The notes beneath the pieces are model-generated. The model did not search any database. It was not told the origin of the DNA and saw only the letters and a program-made list of their open reading frames with translations. A DNA stretch of 6,707 nucleotides from Acidobacteriota bacterium (GTDB lineage Bacteria > Acidobacteriota > Terriglobia > Acidiferrales > UBA7541): positions 1 through 6,707 of the forward strand of contig JACOSF010000164.1 of NCBI GenBank assembly GCA_016179005.1. The letters run 5' to 3'. Numbering within the stretch: position 1 is the stretch's first letter; every line of letters begins with the position of its first letter. A program made the position numbers and the translations under genes. This document shows, piece by piece, positions 1 to 5,312 of the stretch.

Positions 1-33
1 CCGCGGGGAGATGCCGCGGTAGGAGCGGATCAT
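1..33 (-). CDS. Start of a gamma-class carbonic anhydrase-like protein (partial, runs off left edge)
   Basis: On the minus strand an ATG at 33-31 opens a frame without a stop to base 1, giving MIRSYRGISPR. This resembles from memory the N-terminus of left-handed beta-helix (hexapeptide-repeat) gamma carbonic anhydrase-family proteins, which commonly begin MIRxYxGxxPxI before the first hexapeptide turn. That family is cytoplasmic and binds zinc or acts as an acyltransferase-like trimer. Only 11 residues are visible, so no catalytic histidine can be checked. No good Shine-Dalgarno sequence precedes the ATG. The gene is divergent from the S9 peptidase and shares its upstream region of about 110 bp. 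The call depends on one short N-terminal match and could be wrong. Confidence 0.42.
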   Translation of the reverse strand, partial: MIRSYRGISPR

Positions 34-130
34 AAACAGACGCCGGGTGTCGGGCCGGGCGCCGGGGAACAGCCCAACCAACTACCACCTTACCACGGGC
101 AACCTATCGCACATCAGGGCTCCGACGCCG

Positions 131-145
131 ATACAATCGTTGTAT
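131..145. promoter_or_regulatory. Perfect palindrome abutting the S9 peptidase start; possible operator / -10 region
   Basis: ATACAA-TCG-TTGTAT is a perfect 6-bp inverted repeat with a 3-bp centre. It is AT-rich inside GC-rich DNA and ends at the base before the ATG at 146. TACAAT (132-137) inside it fits a sigma-70 -10 box, which would place the transcript start at about 144-146 and make the mRNA nearly leaderless; this agrees with the absence of a Shine-Dalgarno sequence. No convincing -35 box is seen at about 109-114. A dimeric repressor bound here would block the promoter. The regulator is unknown, and the TACA/TGTA half-sites only loosely recall BlaI/MecI operators, whose spacing differs. 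Confidence 0.4.
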
Positions 146-2167
146 ATGCGCCGCATTCCGATTCTCGGACTCGCCCTGGCCGGCCTGCTGGTCGCGCAGA
201 AGCCGCCGTTTGACGCCGAGGCGTTGCTCAAGCTGGGGCGCATCAGCGACCCGCGGATTTCCCCCGACGGGCAGACAGTCGCCTACACGGTGACCAGCAT
301 CGATATCGAAAAGAACAAGCGCCCGGCCCGGATTTACACGGTTCCTGTGATGGGCGGCGTACCGCGCGCCATCACCCCGGCCGGCAGCAACGCGCAGCGC
401 CCACGCTGGTCGCCCGACTCCCGGCAGATCGCCTACATCTCCGATCAAGGCGGATCCTCCCAGGTCTGGCTGGCCAATGCCGACGGCTCGAATGCGCGAG
501 CCGCCACCACTCTATCGACCGAAGCCGAGGGCGTGCTGTTTTCACCGGACGGGAAAAATCTGCTGTTCGTGAGCGAGGTCTATCCGGACTGTCCCGACGA
601 TGCCTGCAACAAGCGCAAGCTCGAGGCCGATAAGAACAGCCCGGTGAAGGCCCGCGTCTATACGCGGCTGCTCTACCGGCACTGGGACCACTGGCGCGGC
701 GCGCGCGTGAAGCATCTGCTGGCGGCGCCCGCCGCGGGCGGCGTCGCTAAGGATTTGACTCCCGGCGCCCGCGACGTTCCCCCGTTTTCGATCGGCGGCG
801 GCGACGACTATGCCATCTCACCCGACGGCCAGGAAGTCTGCTACGCGACCGTCTCCGACGATACGCCGGCGGTGAGCACCAACACGGACCTGTACGTCGT
901 GCCCATCGACGGCAGCGCCCCGGCCAAGAAGATCACGGTGAATCCGGGAGCCGACCAGGAACCGCAATACTCGCGCGACGGCAAGTACATCGGCTACCGC
1001 GCGCAGTTCCGCGCCGGCTATGAGAGCGATCGCTGGCGGCTGCTGCTGTTGGAGCGGGCCACGGGCCGCGTGGTGAACCTGACCGAAGGGCTGGACCGCT
1101 GGGTCACCGGCTTCACCTGGTCGCCCGATTCCAGCCGCCTGTTCTTCACTTCGGAGGACCGCGGGCGGCAGTCCATCCAGTTCCTCCCGGTGACCGGCGG
1201 CGCGGCGCGGATCGCGGTCAGCGGCGAAAGCCACCTGGACGACGTGCAGTTCACTCCGGATGGCAAGACCATGATCTACACCGAGCAGAACGGCTCGCGT
1301 CCGGTGGAGATTTTTCGCGCCTCCTCCGGCGGCGGTCCCGCCACGCCCCTCACGCGGCTGAATGACTCAATCCTGGACTCGCGCCAGCTCACCGCTTACG
1401 AGGAATTCTGGGTGGAGGGCGCCGAGAAGGCCAACATCCACGGTTTCCTGGTCAAGCCGCCTCAGTTCGATCCCCAGAAGAAATACCCGGCCCTGATCCT
1501 CATCCATGGCGGGCCGCAGGGCTTGTGGAGCCAGCAGTGGACCTATCGTTGGAACGCCCAGGTGTTTGCCGCCGCCGGCTACGTGGTGGCCATGCCCAAC
1601 GTCCGCGGCTCCACCGGCTACGGCCAGAAGTTTGTCGACGAGATCAACAGCGACTGGGGCGGACGCGCCTTCGACGACCTGATGGCCGCCACCGACTACG
1701 TGGCACGGCTGCCCTACGTCGATCCCGACCGGATGGGCGCTGCCGGCGGCTCCTATGGCGGCTACATGGTCAACTGGATCCTGGGACACACCCATCGTTT
1801 CAAGGCGCTGATTTCTCACGCCGGGGTCTTCGACCTGCGCAGCGAGGCCGGTGAGACCGAGGAGTTGTGGTTTCCGATCTGGGAGTTCGGCGGCATGCCC
1901 TGGAACAATTTCGACGTCTACGCCCGCTGGTCGCCCAGCCATTTCGTCAAGGAGTTCCGCACGCCGACCCTGGTGATCCACGGCGAGCTGGACTTCCGTG
2001 TCCCCATGGGCCAGGGCCTGCAGTTGTTCACGGCGCTGCAAGTGCAGAAAGTGCCTTCCAAGCTGCTGCTCTTCCCCGATGAAGGACACTGGATCAACAA
2101 ACCGCAGAATTCGCAGCTTTGGTACAAGACCTTCCTCGACTGGCTGGACACCTGGGTCAAGAAGTGA
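146..2167 (+). CDS. Exported S9 family peptidase (DPP5-like acyl/dipeptidyl aminopeptidase)
   Basis: This is a serine peptidase of the prolyl-oligopeptidase clan, 673 aa from the ATG at 146. Residues 1-17 form a signal peptide (MRR, hydrophobic core, LLVA before Gln18), so it is probably periplasmic. Residues of about 25-400 form a beta-propeller with seven PD40-like blade motifs (SPDG/SPDS/TPDG at about 39, 89, 133, 225, 276, 326 and 370). The stretch PDCPDDACNK through RHWDHW (about 148-183) is typical of DPP5-like members. The C-terminal alpha/beta hydrolase carries HGGP (454-457, oxyanion region), nucleophile Ser536 in GGSYGG, Asp616 in GELDF and His648 in EGHW, so the triad is complete. 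Family members cut short peptides from the N-terminus; the substrate here is inferred. An in-frame GTG at 47 would bury the signal peptide behind 33 extra residues and is rejected. The stop overlaps the M23 gene. Confidence 0.93.
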   Translation: MRRIPILGLALAGLLVAQKPPFDAEALLKLGRISDPRISPDGQTVAYTVTSIDIEKNKRPARIYTVPVMGGVPRAITPAGSNAQRPRWSPDSRQIAYISDQGGSSQVWLANADGSNARAATTLSTEAEGVLFSPDGKNLLFVSEVYPDCPDDACNKRKLEADKNSPVKARVYTRLLYRHWDHWRGARVKHLLAAPAAGGVAKDLTPGARDVPPFSIGGGDDYAISPDGQEVCYATVSDDTPAVSTNTDLYVVPIDGSAPAKKITVNPGADQEPQYSRDGKYIGYRAQFRAGYESDRWRLLLLERATGRVVNLTEGLDRWVTGFTWSPDSSRLFFTSEDRGRQSIQFLPVTGGAARIAVSGESHLDDVQFTPDGKTMIYTEQNGSRPVEIFRASSGGGPATPLTRLNDSILDSRQLTAYEEFWVEGAEKANIHGFLVKPPQFDPQKKYPALILIHGGPQGLWSQQWTYRWNAQVFAAAGYVVAMPNVRGSTGYGQKFVDEINSDWGGRAFDDLMAATDYVARLPYVDPDRMGAAGGSYGGYMVNWILGHTHRFKALISHAGVFDLRSEAGETEELWFPIWEFGGMPWNNFDVYARWSPSHFVKEFRTPTLVIHGELDFRVPMGQGLQLFTALQVQKVPSKLLLFPDEGHWINKPQNSQLWYKTFLDWLDTWVKK

Positions 2168-3471
2168 GAGCGATCCTGGTGGTGTTTGTGCCGCTGGCGG
2201 CGGCCGTGCCGGCGGCCCTCTATTTGCTCTCCACGCCGACGTCCATCGCTTTCATTCCCGCGCCCAAGGTAATCGGCACGGACACCGCGATCGTGCTGCG
2301 CCTGGCGAATCCGCACGGCCTGCGGCGTGTCACCGCGGGGGTCGAGCAGGCCGGCGCGCGCTACGTACTGCTGGATTCCAGCGAGCCCGCTCGCCGGTGG
2401 TTGTTCTGGCGGCGCAAGGAGGCTCCGCGAGAAGTTCGCTTGTCCGCGGGCCAGGCGCGGACGCCGGCGCTGCGCGAGGGTAAGGCGAAGCTGTTCGTCG
2501 AAACCCAGTCCAACGATTTTCGCGCGGTCATGGATTCCCTGGCGGTCGAGGTGGAGGTGGTCACGCAGCCGCCCAAACTGTCGGTGGACGGGTTCCAGCA
2601 TTACCTGAACCAGGGCGGCGCGGAGCTGGTGGTCTTCACGGTCAGCGGGAGTTGGACCGAGGCAGGCGTGCGGGTCGGCCGCCACGCGTTCCGCAGCTAT
2701 CCCTTGCCGGGATCGTCCAAGCAGGAACGGTTCTGCCTGTTCGCCTTCCCCTGGGACGAGCCGGCGGAGACGGCGCCGCTGGTCTTTGCGCGCAACGCAG
2801 CCGGCGCGGAAGTCACGGCCGGGTTCTGGCTCAAGGTCTTTCCGAGACGCTTCCGCTCGCGCCAACTGGAGGTGGACGACGCCTTCATGAACAAGGTGAC
2901 GGCCGAGCTCGACCCCGGCGGCGCGGGCGGCCTCCTGGCCCGCTTCCTGCGCGTCAACGGCGATCTTCGGCGGGCCAACAACCGGGCGCTAGCCGATCTG
3001 GGGCTCAAGACAGAGGAACGCTTCCTGTGGAACGAGCCGTTCGAGCAACTGGGAAACTCCAAGGTAGAATCGCAGTTCGCGGACCGGCGAACCTACACCT
3101 ACCAGGGCAAGAAAGTGGACGATCAGGTGCACCTGGGCTTCGACCTCTCGGTGACCCGGAACGTCGCGGTCTCAGCCGCCAATAGCGGCAAGGTGGTGCA
3201 CGCCGCGCCGCTCGGCATCTACGGCAACTGCGTCGTGGTGGACCACGGCTACGGGCTGCAATCGATCTACGCGCATCTGAGCTCGATCGAGGTCAAGGAA
3301 GGGGACTTGGTCAAGAAGGGGCAGCCCCTCGGCAGGAGCGGCTCCACGGGTCTGGCCGGAGGGGACCACCTGCACTTCAGCATGCAGATCGACGGCGTCC
3401 AGGTGAACCCGGTGGAATGGTGGGACGGGCACTGGATCCAGGACCGGATCCGGAGCAAAGTGAGATTCTAG
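2164..3471 (+). CDS. Membrane-anchored M23 (LytM/peptidase-type) metallopeptidase
   Basis: The 435-aa product starts at GTG 2164, which shares GTGA with the stop of the S9 gene; translation is probably coupled. An in-frame TTG at 2119 lies inside the S9 gene and would put charged residues before the membrane segment. Residues of about 3-21 are a hydrophobic signal anchor. Residues of about 25-300 look like beta-rich, Ig-like spacer regions of no recognised family. The C-terminal M23 domain (about 315-425) keeps every zinc-site and catalytic residue expected: His323 and Asp327 (HLGFD), His371 (YAHLS), and His402 and His404 (DHLHF). M23 enzymes cut peptidoglycan cross-link peptides, usually at glycine, in the periplasm. 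Together with the upstream exported peptidase, the pair suggests envelope peptide processing (inference). The TAG stop shares CTAG with the convergent Uma2 fragment. Confidence 0.92.
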   Translation: MRAILVVFVPLAAAVPAALYLLSTPTSIAFIPAPKVIGTDTAIVLRLANPHGLRRVTAGVEQAGARYVLLDSSEPARRWLFWRRKEAPREVRLSAGQARTPALREGKAKLFVETQSNDFRAVMDSLAVEVEVVTQPPKLSVDGFQHYLNQGGAELVVFTVSGSWTEAGVRVGRHAFRSYPLPGSSKQERFCLFAFPWDEPAETAPLVFARNAAGAEVTAGFWLKVFPRRFRSRQLEVDDAFMNKVTAELDPGGAGGLLARFLRVNGDLRRANNRALADLGLKTEERFLWNEPFEQLGNSKVESQFADRRTYTYQGKKVDDQVHLGFDLSVTRNVAVSAANSGKVVHAAPLGIYGNCVVVDHGYGLQSIYAHLSSIEVKEGDLVKKGQPLGRSGSTGLAGGDHLHFSMQIDGVQVNPVEWWDGHWIQDRIRSKVRF

Positions 3472-3713
3472 GTGAGTCCCCAGATTTCACCGGGCGTGAT
3501 CTCGACTCCGTACTCCGGCAGGCGGCCGGCGTCGACGTCGCTGACGGCGGCGGTGTGAACCGCCAGCGCCCGGCGACGGGAATCCACCAGCCAGATGCGT
3601 GGCACTCCCCAGGCCTTGTACTCGGCCAGTTTCTCCACGATCCGGCTGTAGCGGTCGTCCGGGGAAACCACCTCGATGGCGATGAAGGGCGGAGCGACGG
3701 GGACATCCTCGGA
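3468..3713 (-). pseudogene. Uma2-family (DUF820) restriction-like endonuclease, C-terminal fragment
   Basis: The last 81 codons match the C-terminal half of Uma2-family proteins: PPFIAIEVVSPDD, then EKLAEYKAWGVPRIWLVD, then LPEYGVEITPGEIWGL and a normal stop. Uma2 proteins have a PD-(D/E)XK nuclease fold, are usually 180-200 aa and occur in many copies in Acidobacteria, Cyanobacteria and Chloroflexota; their cellular role is uncertain. Here the N-terminal half is missing: no YLxxE-type start, no Y(D/E)GE motif and no PDV motif carrying the first catalytic Asp can be found in any minus-strand frame upstream. The frame stays open to 4040, but that extension is Arg/Pro/Ser-rich and looks noncoding, so its 190-aa length is coincidental. 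The break is at about 3713-3720. I infer a truncated relic, unlikely to cut DNA. Confidence 0.72.
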
Positions 3714-4050
3714 TCGCGTGGAGGGTGCTGGGCGCGGCCGTCCTGCCGATCGGCGCCTACCTGCGGCCAAGACCCGGAAAGACGCCCGACGCCCGGATCG
3801 CCGCCCACTTTCGATCCTGCTGGTCCCAGCATGACTAAGCGAAGCGGCATCGACGACCTGGATCCAAATCGCCAGCGCGCCGTCTCCGGGCTCGCCGGGG
3901 CGGTCGAGCCGGCCTTTTCGCCGGATGGCAAACCGGCGGGCCTTTGCGTCCGACGAAGGCGAAGGGCGTAGCCATGCTGGTAAGTAAGGTGGCGTGCGGT
4001 TTCGCAAACAGCGGCCGTCAGACGGAGTCGAATCCAGCATGTGGGACTAT
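3714..4050. other. Gap of about 340 bp without an intact gene (relic region)
   Basis: No complete gene is supported between the Uma2 fragment and the ribosome binding site of the DUF4258 gene. Open frames exist on both strands, but this is expected at this GC content and their translations are low-complexity. The region contains a probable PD40 relic (3831-3987), listed separately. It also contains three copies of the 8-mer CCAGCATG: direct at 3826-3833 and 4034-4041, inverted at 3973-3980. The first copy lies in a small hairpin (TGCTGG-tc-CCAGCA, 3818-3831). No promoter is convincing upstream of the DUF4258 gene; GACTAT at 4045-4050 is a weak -10 candidate at best. Confidence 0.5.
3831..3987 (+). 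pseudogene. Possible frameshifted remnant of a PD40/TolB-type beta-propeller protein
   Basis: In one plus frame the DNA reads DDLDPNRQRAVSGLAG, then AVEPAFSPDGK, which resembles a propeller blade ending in the PAFSPDGK word. Directly after SPDG the next frame continues NRRAFASDEGEG and then stops (TAA 3985-3987). Removing one A from the GGCAAACC run would join these into AFSPDGNRRAFASDEG, matching the usual PD40 pattern FSPDGxxIAFxSDxxG. Such blades occur in TolB-like proteins and in Acidobacterial Ser/Thr kinases with C-terminal propellers. Only about one blade is visible, so chance similarity is possible and the parent protein cannot be named. It is not a copy of the S9 gene's own blades, which read differently. 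Confidence 0.28.
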
Positions 4051-4058
4051 GGAAGGAG
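4051..4058 (+). promoter_or_regulatory. Shine-Dalgarno site that sets the DUF4258 start
   Basis: GGAAGGAG ends 3 bases before ATG 4062 (GGAAGG ends 5 before it). It favours this ATG over the in-frame GTG at 4041, which has no comparable purine tract upstream. Confidence 0.6.
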
Positions 4059-4061
4059 ACG

Positions 4062-4397
4062 ATGAGCCATTCGGGCGATGGGTCCCAACTGCTTGAAATG
4101 ATTCGAGGGCAAGCTGCACGAAAGGAGCTTCGCTTGACTGCTCACGCGCAAGCTGAAATGGTCGAAGAGGAGATCGCCCTCGATGAGATCTTACAGACAC
4201 TCAACTCCGGGCGGGTCTTGGAGAGTTATCCCGAACATCGCCGCGGAGCGAGTTGTTTGATCGGCGGATATACCGCAGCGGGCAGGCCGCTGCATGTGGT
4301 GTGCACAACGGCGCGTCCTGTGTTGATTATCATAACGGTGTACGAACCAAAGCCGCCGAAGTGGCCGACACCGGAGGAAAGGGGACTGCGGTTATGA
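4062..4397 (+). CDS. DUF4258 domain protein, putative toxin of a toxin-antitoxin pair
   Basis: The 111-aa protein carries a complete DUF4258 domain: LTAHAQAEM with His28 (about 25-33), an acidic helix EEEIALDEILQTL (36-48), GRVLESYPEH (50-59), the core strand GRPLHVV (74-80) and the closing ITVYEPKPPKW (91-101). The usual pattern is TxHAxxRM...G(R)PLHVV...ITVYxPxPxxW, and only the Arg of the first motif differs (Glu32 here). The activity is not established. The family is treated as a likely RelE/ParE-like toxin because it sits again and again beside small zinc-finger or HTH partners, as here. Start ATG 4062 has a strong Shine-Dalgarno sequence. The stop overlaps the next gene by ATGA, giving a tight operon with the presumed toxin first, as in mqsRA and higBA. 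Confidence 0.82.
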   Translation: MSHSGDGSQLLEMIRGQAARKELRLTAHAQAEMVEEEIALDEILQTLNSGRVLESYPEHRRGASCLIGGYTAAGRPLHVVCTTARPVLIIITVYEPKPPKWPTPEERGLRL

Positions 4398-4618
4398 ATT
4401 GCAGCATCGAGGGATGCTCCGGAACTTACCAAGAGCGCCGTGTCATCCACACCGTGCGCCATCAGGGGAAGGTCATCGTGATCGATCACGTTCCCGCTGA
4501 AGTATGCTCGGTCTGTGGGGACGTGCTGTTCCGGCCCGAAACCGTCCGCTCTTTGGAACGGCTCCTGGGAAGCCCGCGGCGACCGGACGCCACGGTTCCA
4601 CTCTACGAGTACGCGTAG
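4394..4618 (+). CDS. YgiT-type zinc-finger protein, putative antitoxin
   Basis: This 74-aa protein has a two-part cysteine site: Cys3 and Cys8 at the N-terminus, and Cys38/Cys41 in VPAEVCSVCGD, the signature of YgiT/MqsA N-terminal zinc domains. The first pair is CxxxxC rather than the common CxxC. It ends after SLERLL...ATVPLYEYA, the usual end of the short YgiT-type class; there is no C-terminal HTH as in full MqsA, so DNA binding and autoregulation cannot be assumed. Start ATG 4394 overlaps the DUF4258 stop (ATGA) and has GGAGGAAAGGGG at 4373-4384 as ribosome binding site, so it may initiate strongly by itself, which suits an antitoxin made in excess. The partner relationship is inferred from context. 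Confidence 0.82.
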   Translation: MNCSIEGCSGTYQERRVIHTVRHQGKVIVIDHVPAEVCSVCGDVLFRPETVRSLERLLGSPRRPDATVPLYEYA

Positions 4619-4900
4619 CTCAAGCCAGATGGCTGCGGCAGCGGTGCGCGCCGCCGTCTACTCCTCTCTGTGACGGAGGCCGACAGGCTTGGTGAATCGC
4701 GGATTGCGACGGTGAGCGGTCTGGGACCCGCCATCCCGCCAGCGAATCCCGTGGATCCCAACAAGCCTTTCTCGGCGGGTCAGACGTGGCGCGTGGTGGT
4801 CGCCGCCCCGGTTGAAGGAGCCGTGGCAGGTGCGCCGGCTGAAGTGGTTTCATCTCGAGCAGAGGAGGCCTGCTCTTAATCGCGGCAGCGACAAGGCTAT
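4619..4900. other. Intergenic stretch of about 280 bp with no recognised gene
   Basis: This lies between the YgiT-type gene and the end of the disrupted leftward gene; both point into it. A GTG-started plus-strand frame at 4670-4879 (69 codons, with the phrase VDPNKPFSAGQTWRVVV) is the longest sensible reading, but it has no recognised family and no clear ribosome site. A GC-rich imperfect hairpin (CGGC-a-GCG / CGC-GCCG, 4636-4653) lies 17 bases after the YgiT stop without a T-run, so it is weak as a terminator. The stretch may be debris of an older gene; nothing firmer can be said. Confidence 0.4.
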
Positions 4901-5263
4901 CTACTTCCGGCGCGTCATGCCGCGGACAATATTCCCAACAGGATCAGGGATAGCGTTGTGCGTATTCCCCGATGCCTTTTGTTTGGATAGCAGTTCCTTG
5001 TCACACTGATGGAAGACCTTCAAGGCCGAATCCCAATCCTCGGCGGTTACATCAAACTTTTCTTTCATCCTTGAGAGCGGTATGCCGTCCGTATACATCC
5101 ACACGGCAGCCTGGAGGGCATTGATCGATAGAGGGTGTCCACGATTCACAAGACACGCCAGCATCGGCTCTGGATCGTCGATGTTAAAGCTGGTAGTCCG
5201 TGTAGGGTTTTGTTTCCCGAAATTGGCACAGTAAGCTGATACCAAGTATGTGACAGGATTCTT
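4901..5263 (-). pseudogene. 3' part of an unknown gene cut by the IS256-type element; thioester-like Cys/Gln motifs
   Basis: The minus strand encodes 120 native residues, from KNPVTYLVSAYC to GNIVRGMTRRK and TAG, beginning at the exact outer base of the IS. The frame continues 25 codons into the IS, but those residues are IS-encoded and the only start there is a TTG at 5338 without support. Visible words are AYCANFGKQNP (Cys 12 residues into the native part), then ALQAAVWMYTDGIPLSRMKEKF (Gln 39 residues later) and a charged C-terminal tail. The Y-C-x-N plus L-Q-x-A-V-W pair resembles the Cys and Gln motifs of internal thioester domains in bacterial surface proteins, and secreted proteins with a CLE-GK...QAAxW pattern that I recall from planctomycetes. 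I do not know the family for certain. The local base composition is lower in GC than the left half (48% in 5041-5100), suggesting transferred DNA. The N-terminal part should lie beyond base 6707. Confidence 0.7.
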
Positions 5264-5294
5264 GGGAATGCCCGGACCTCCGTTGAAAGTAGCG
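5264..5294 (+). repeat. Left terminal inverted repeat of the IS
   Basis: Aligned with the reverse complement of 6677-6707, 25 of 31 positions agree: 12 at the tip (GGGAATGCCCGG), a divergent middle with 3 of 9 matching, and 10 inner bases (GAAAGTAGCG). The two-block conservation suggests a tip cut by the transposase and an inner block that it binds. Confidence 0.9.
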
Positions 5295-5312
5295 GCCCCC
5301 GCGTAACCCACT

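Noticed and set aside
47..145. Longer S9 peptidase starting at GTG 47
   Set aside because: It would place 33 unremarkable residues before a clear signal peptide and read through the palindrome; ATG 146 is better.
1367..2089. Long minus-strand open frames (also 1918-2865) opposite the peptidase genes
   Set aside because: They are shadows of high-GC coding DNA on the other strand; translations are rich in Arg/Gly/Ala/Val and show no family motifs.
3728..3838. Plus-strand frame with VLPIGAYLRPRPGK, recalling the PIGAYxPR motif of NAPE-PLD-type metallo-beta-lactamase proteins
   Set aside because: The match is only about eight residues, has no zinc-binding histidine motif nearby and soon stops.
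3468..4040. Intact 190-aa Uma2 protein on the minus strand
   Set aside because: The length fits the family, but the first 110 or so residues are Arg/Ser/Pro-rich and lack every N-terminal Uma2 motif.
4636..4653. Rho-independent terminator after the YgiT-type gene
   Set aside because: The stem is short with a bulge and no T-run follows; hairpins of this kind are frequent in DNA of this GC content.
4670..4879. 69-codon plus-strand gene from GTG 4670
   Set aside because: No recognised motif or clear ribosome site; noted only as the contents of a gap.
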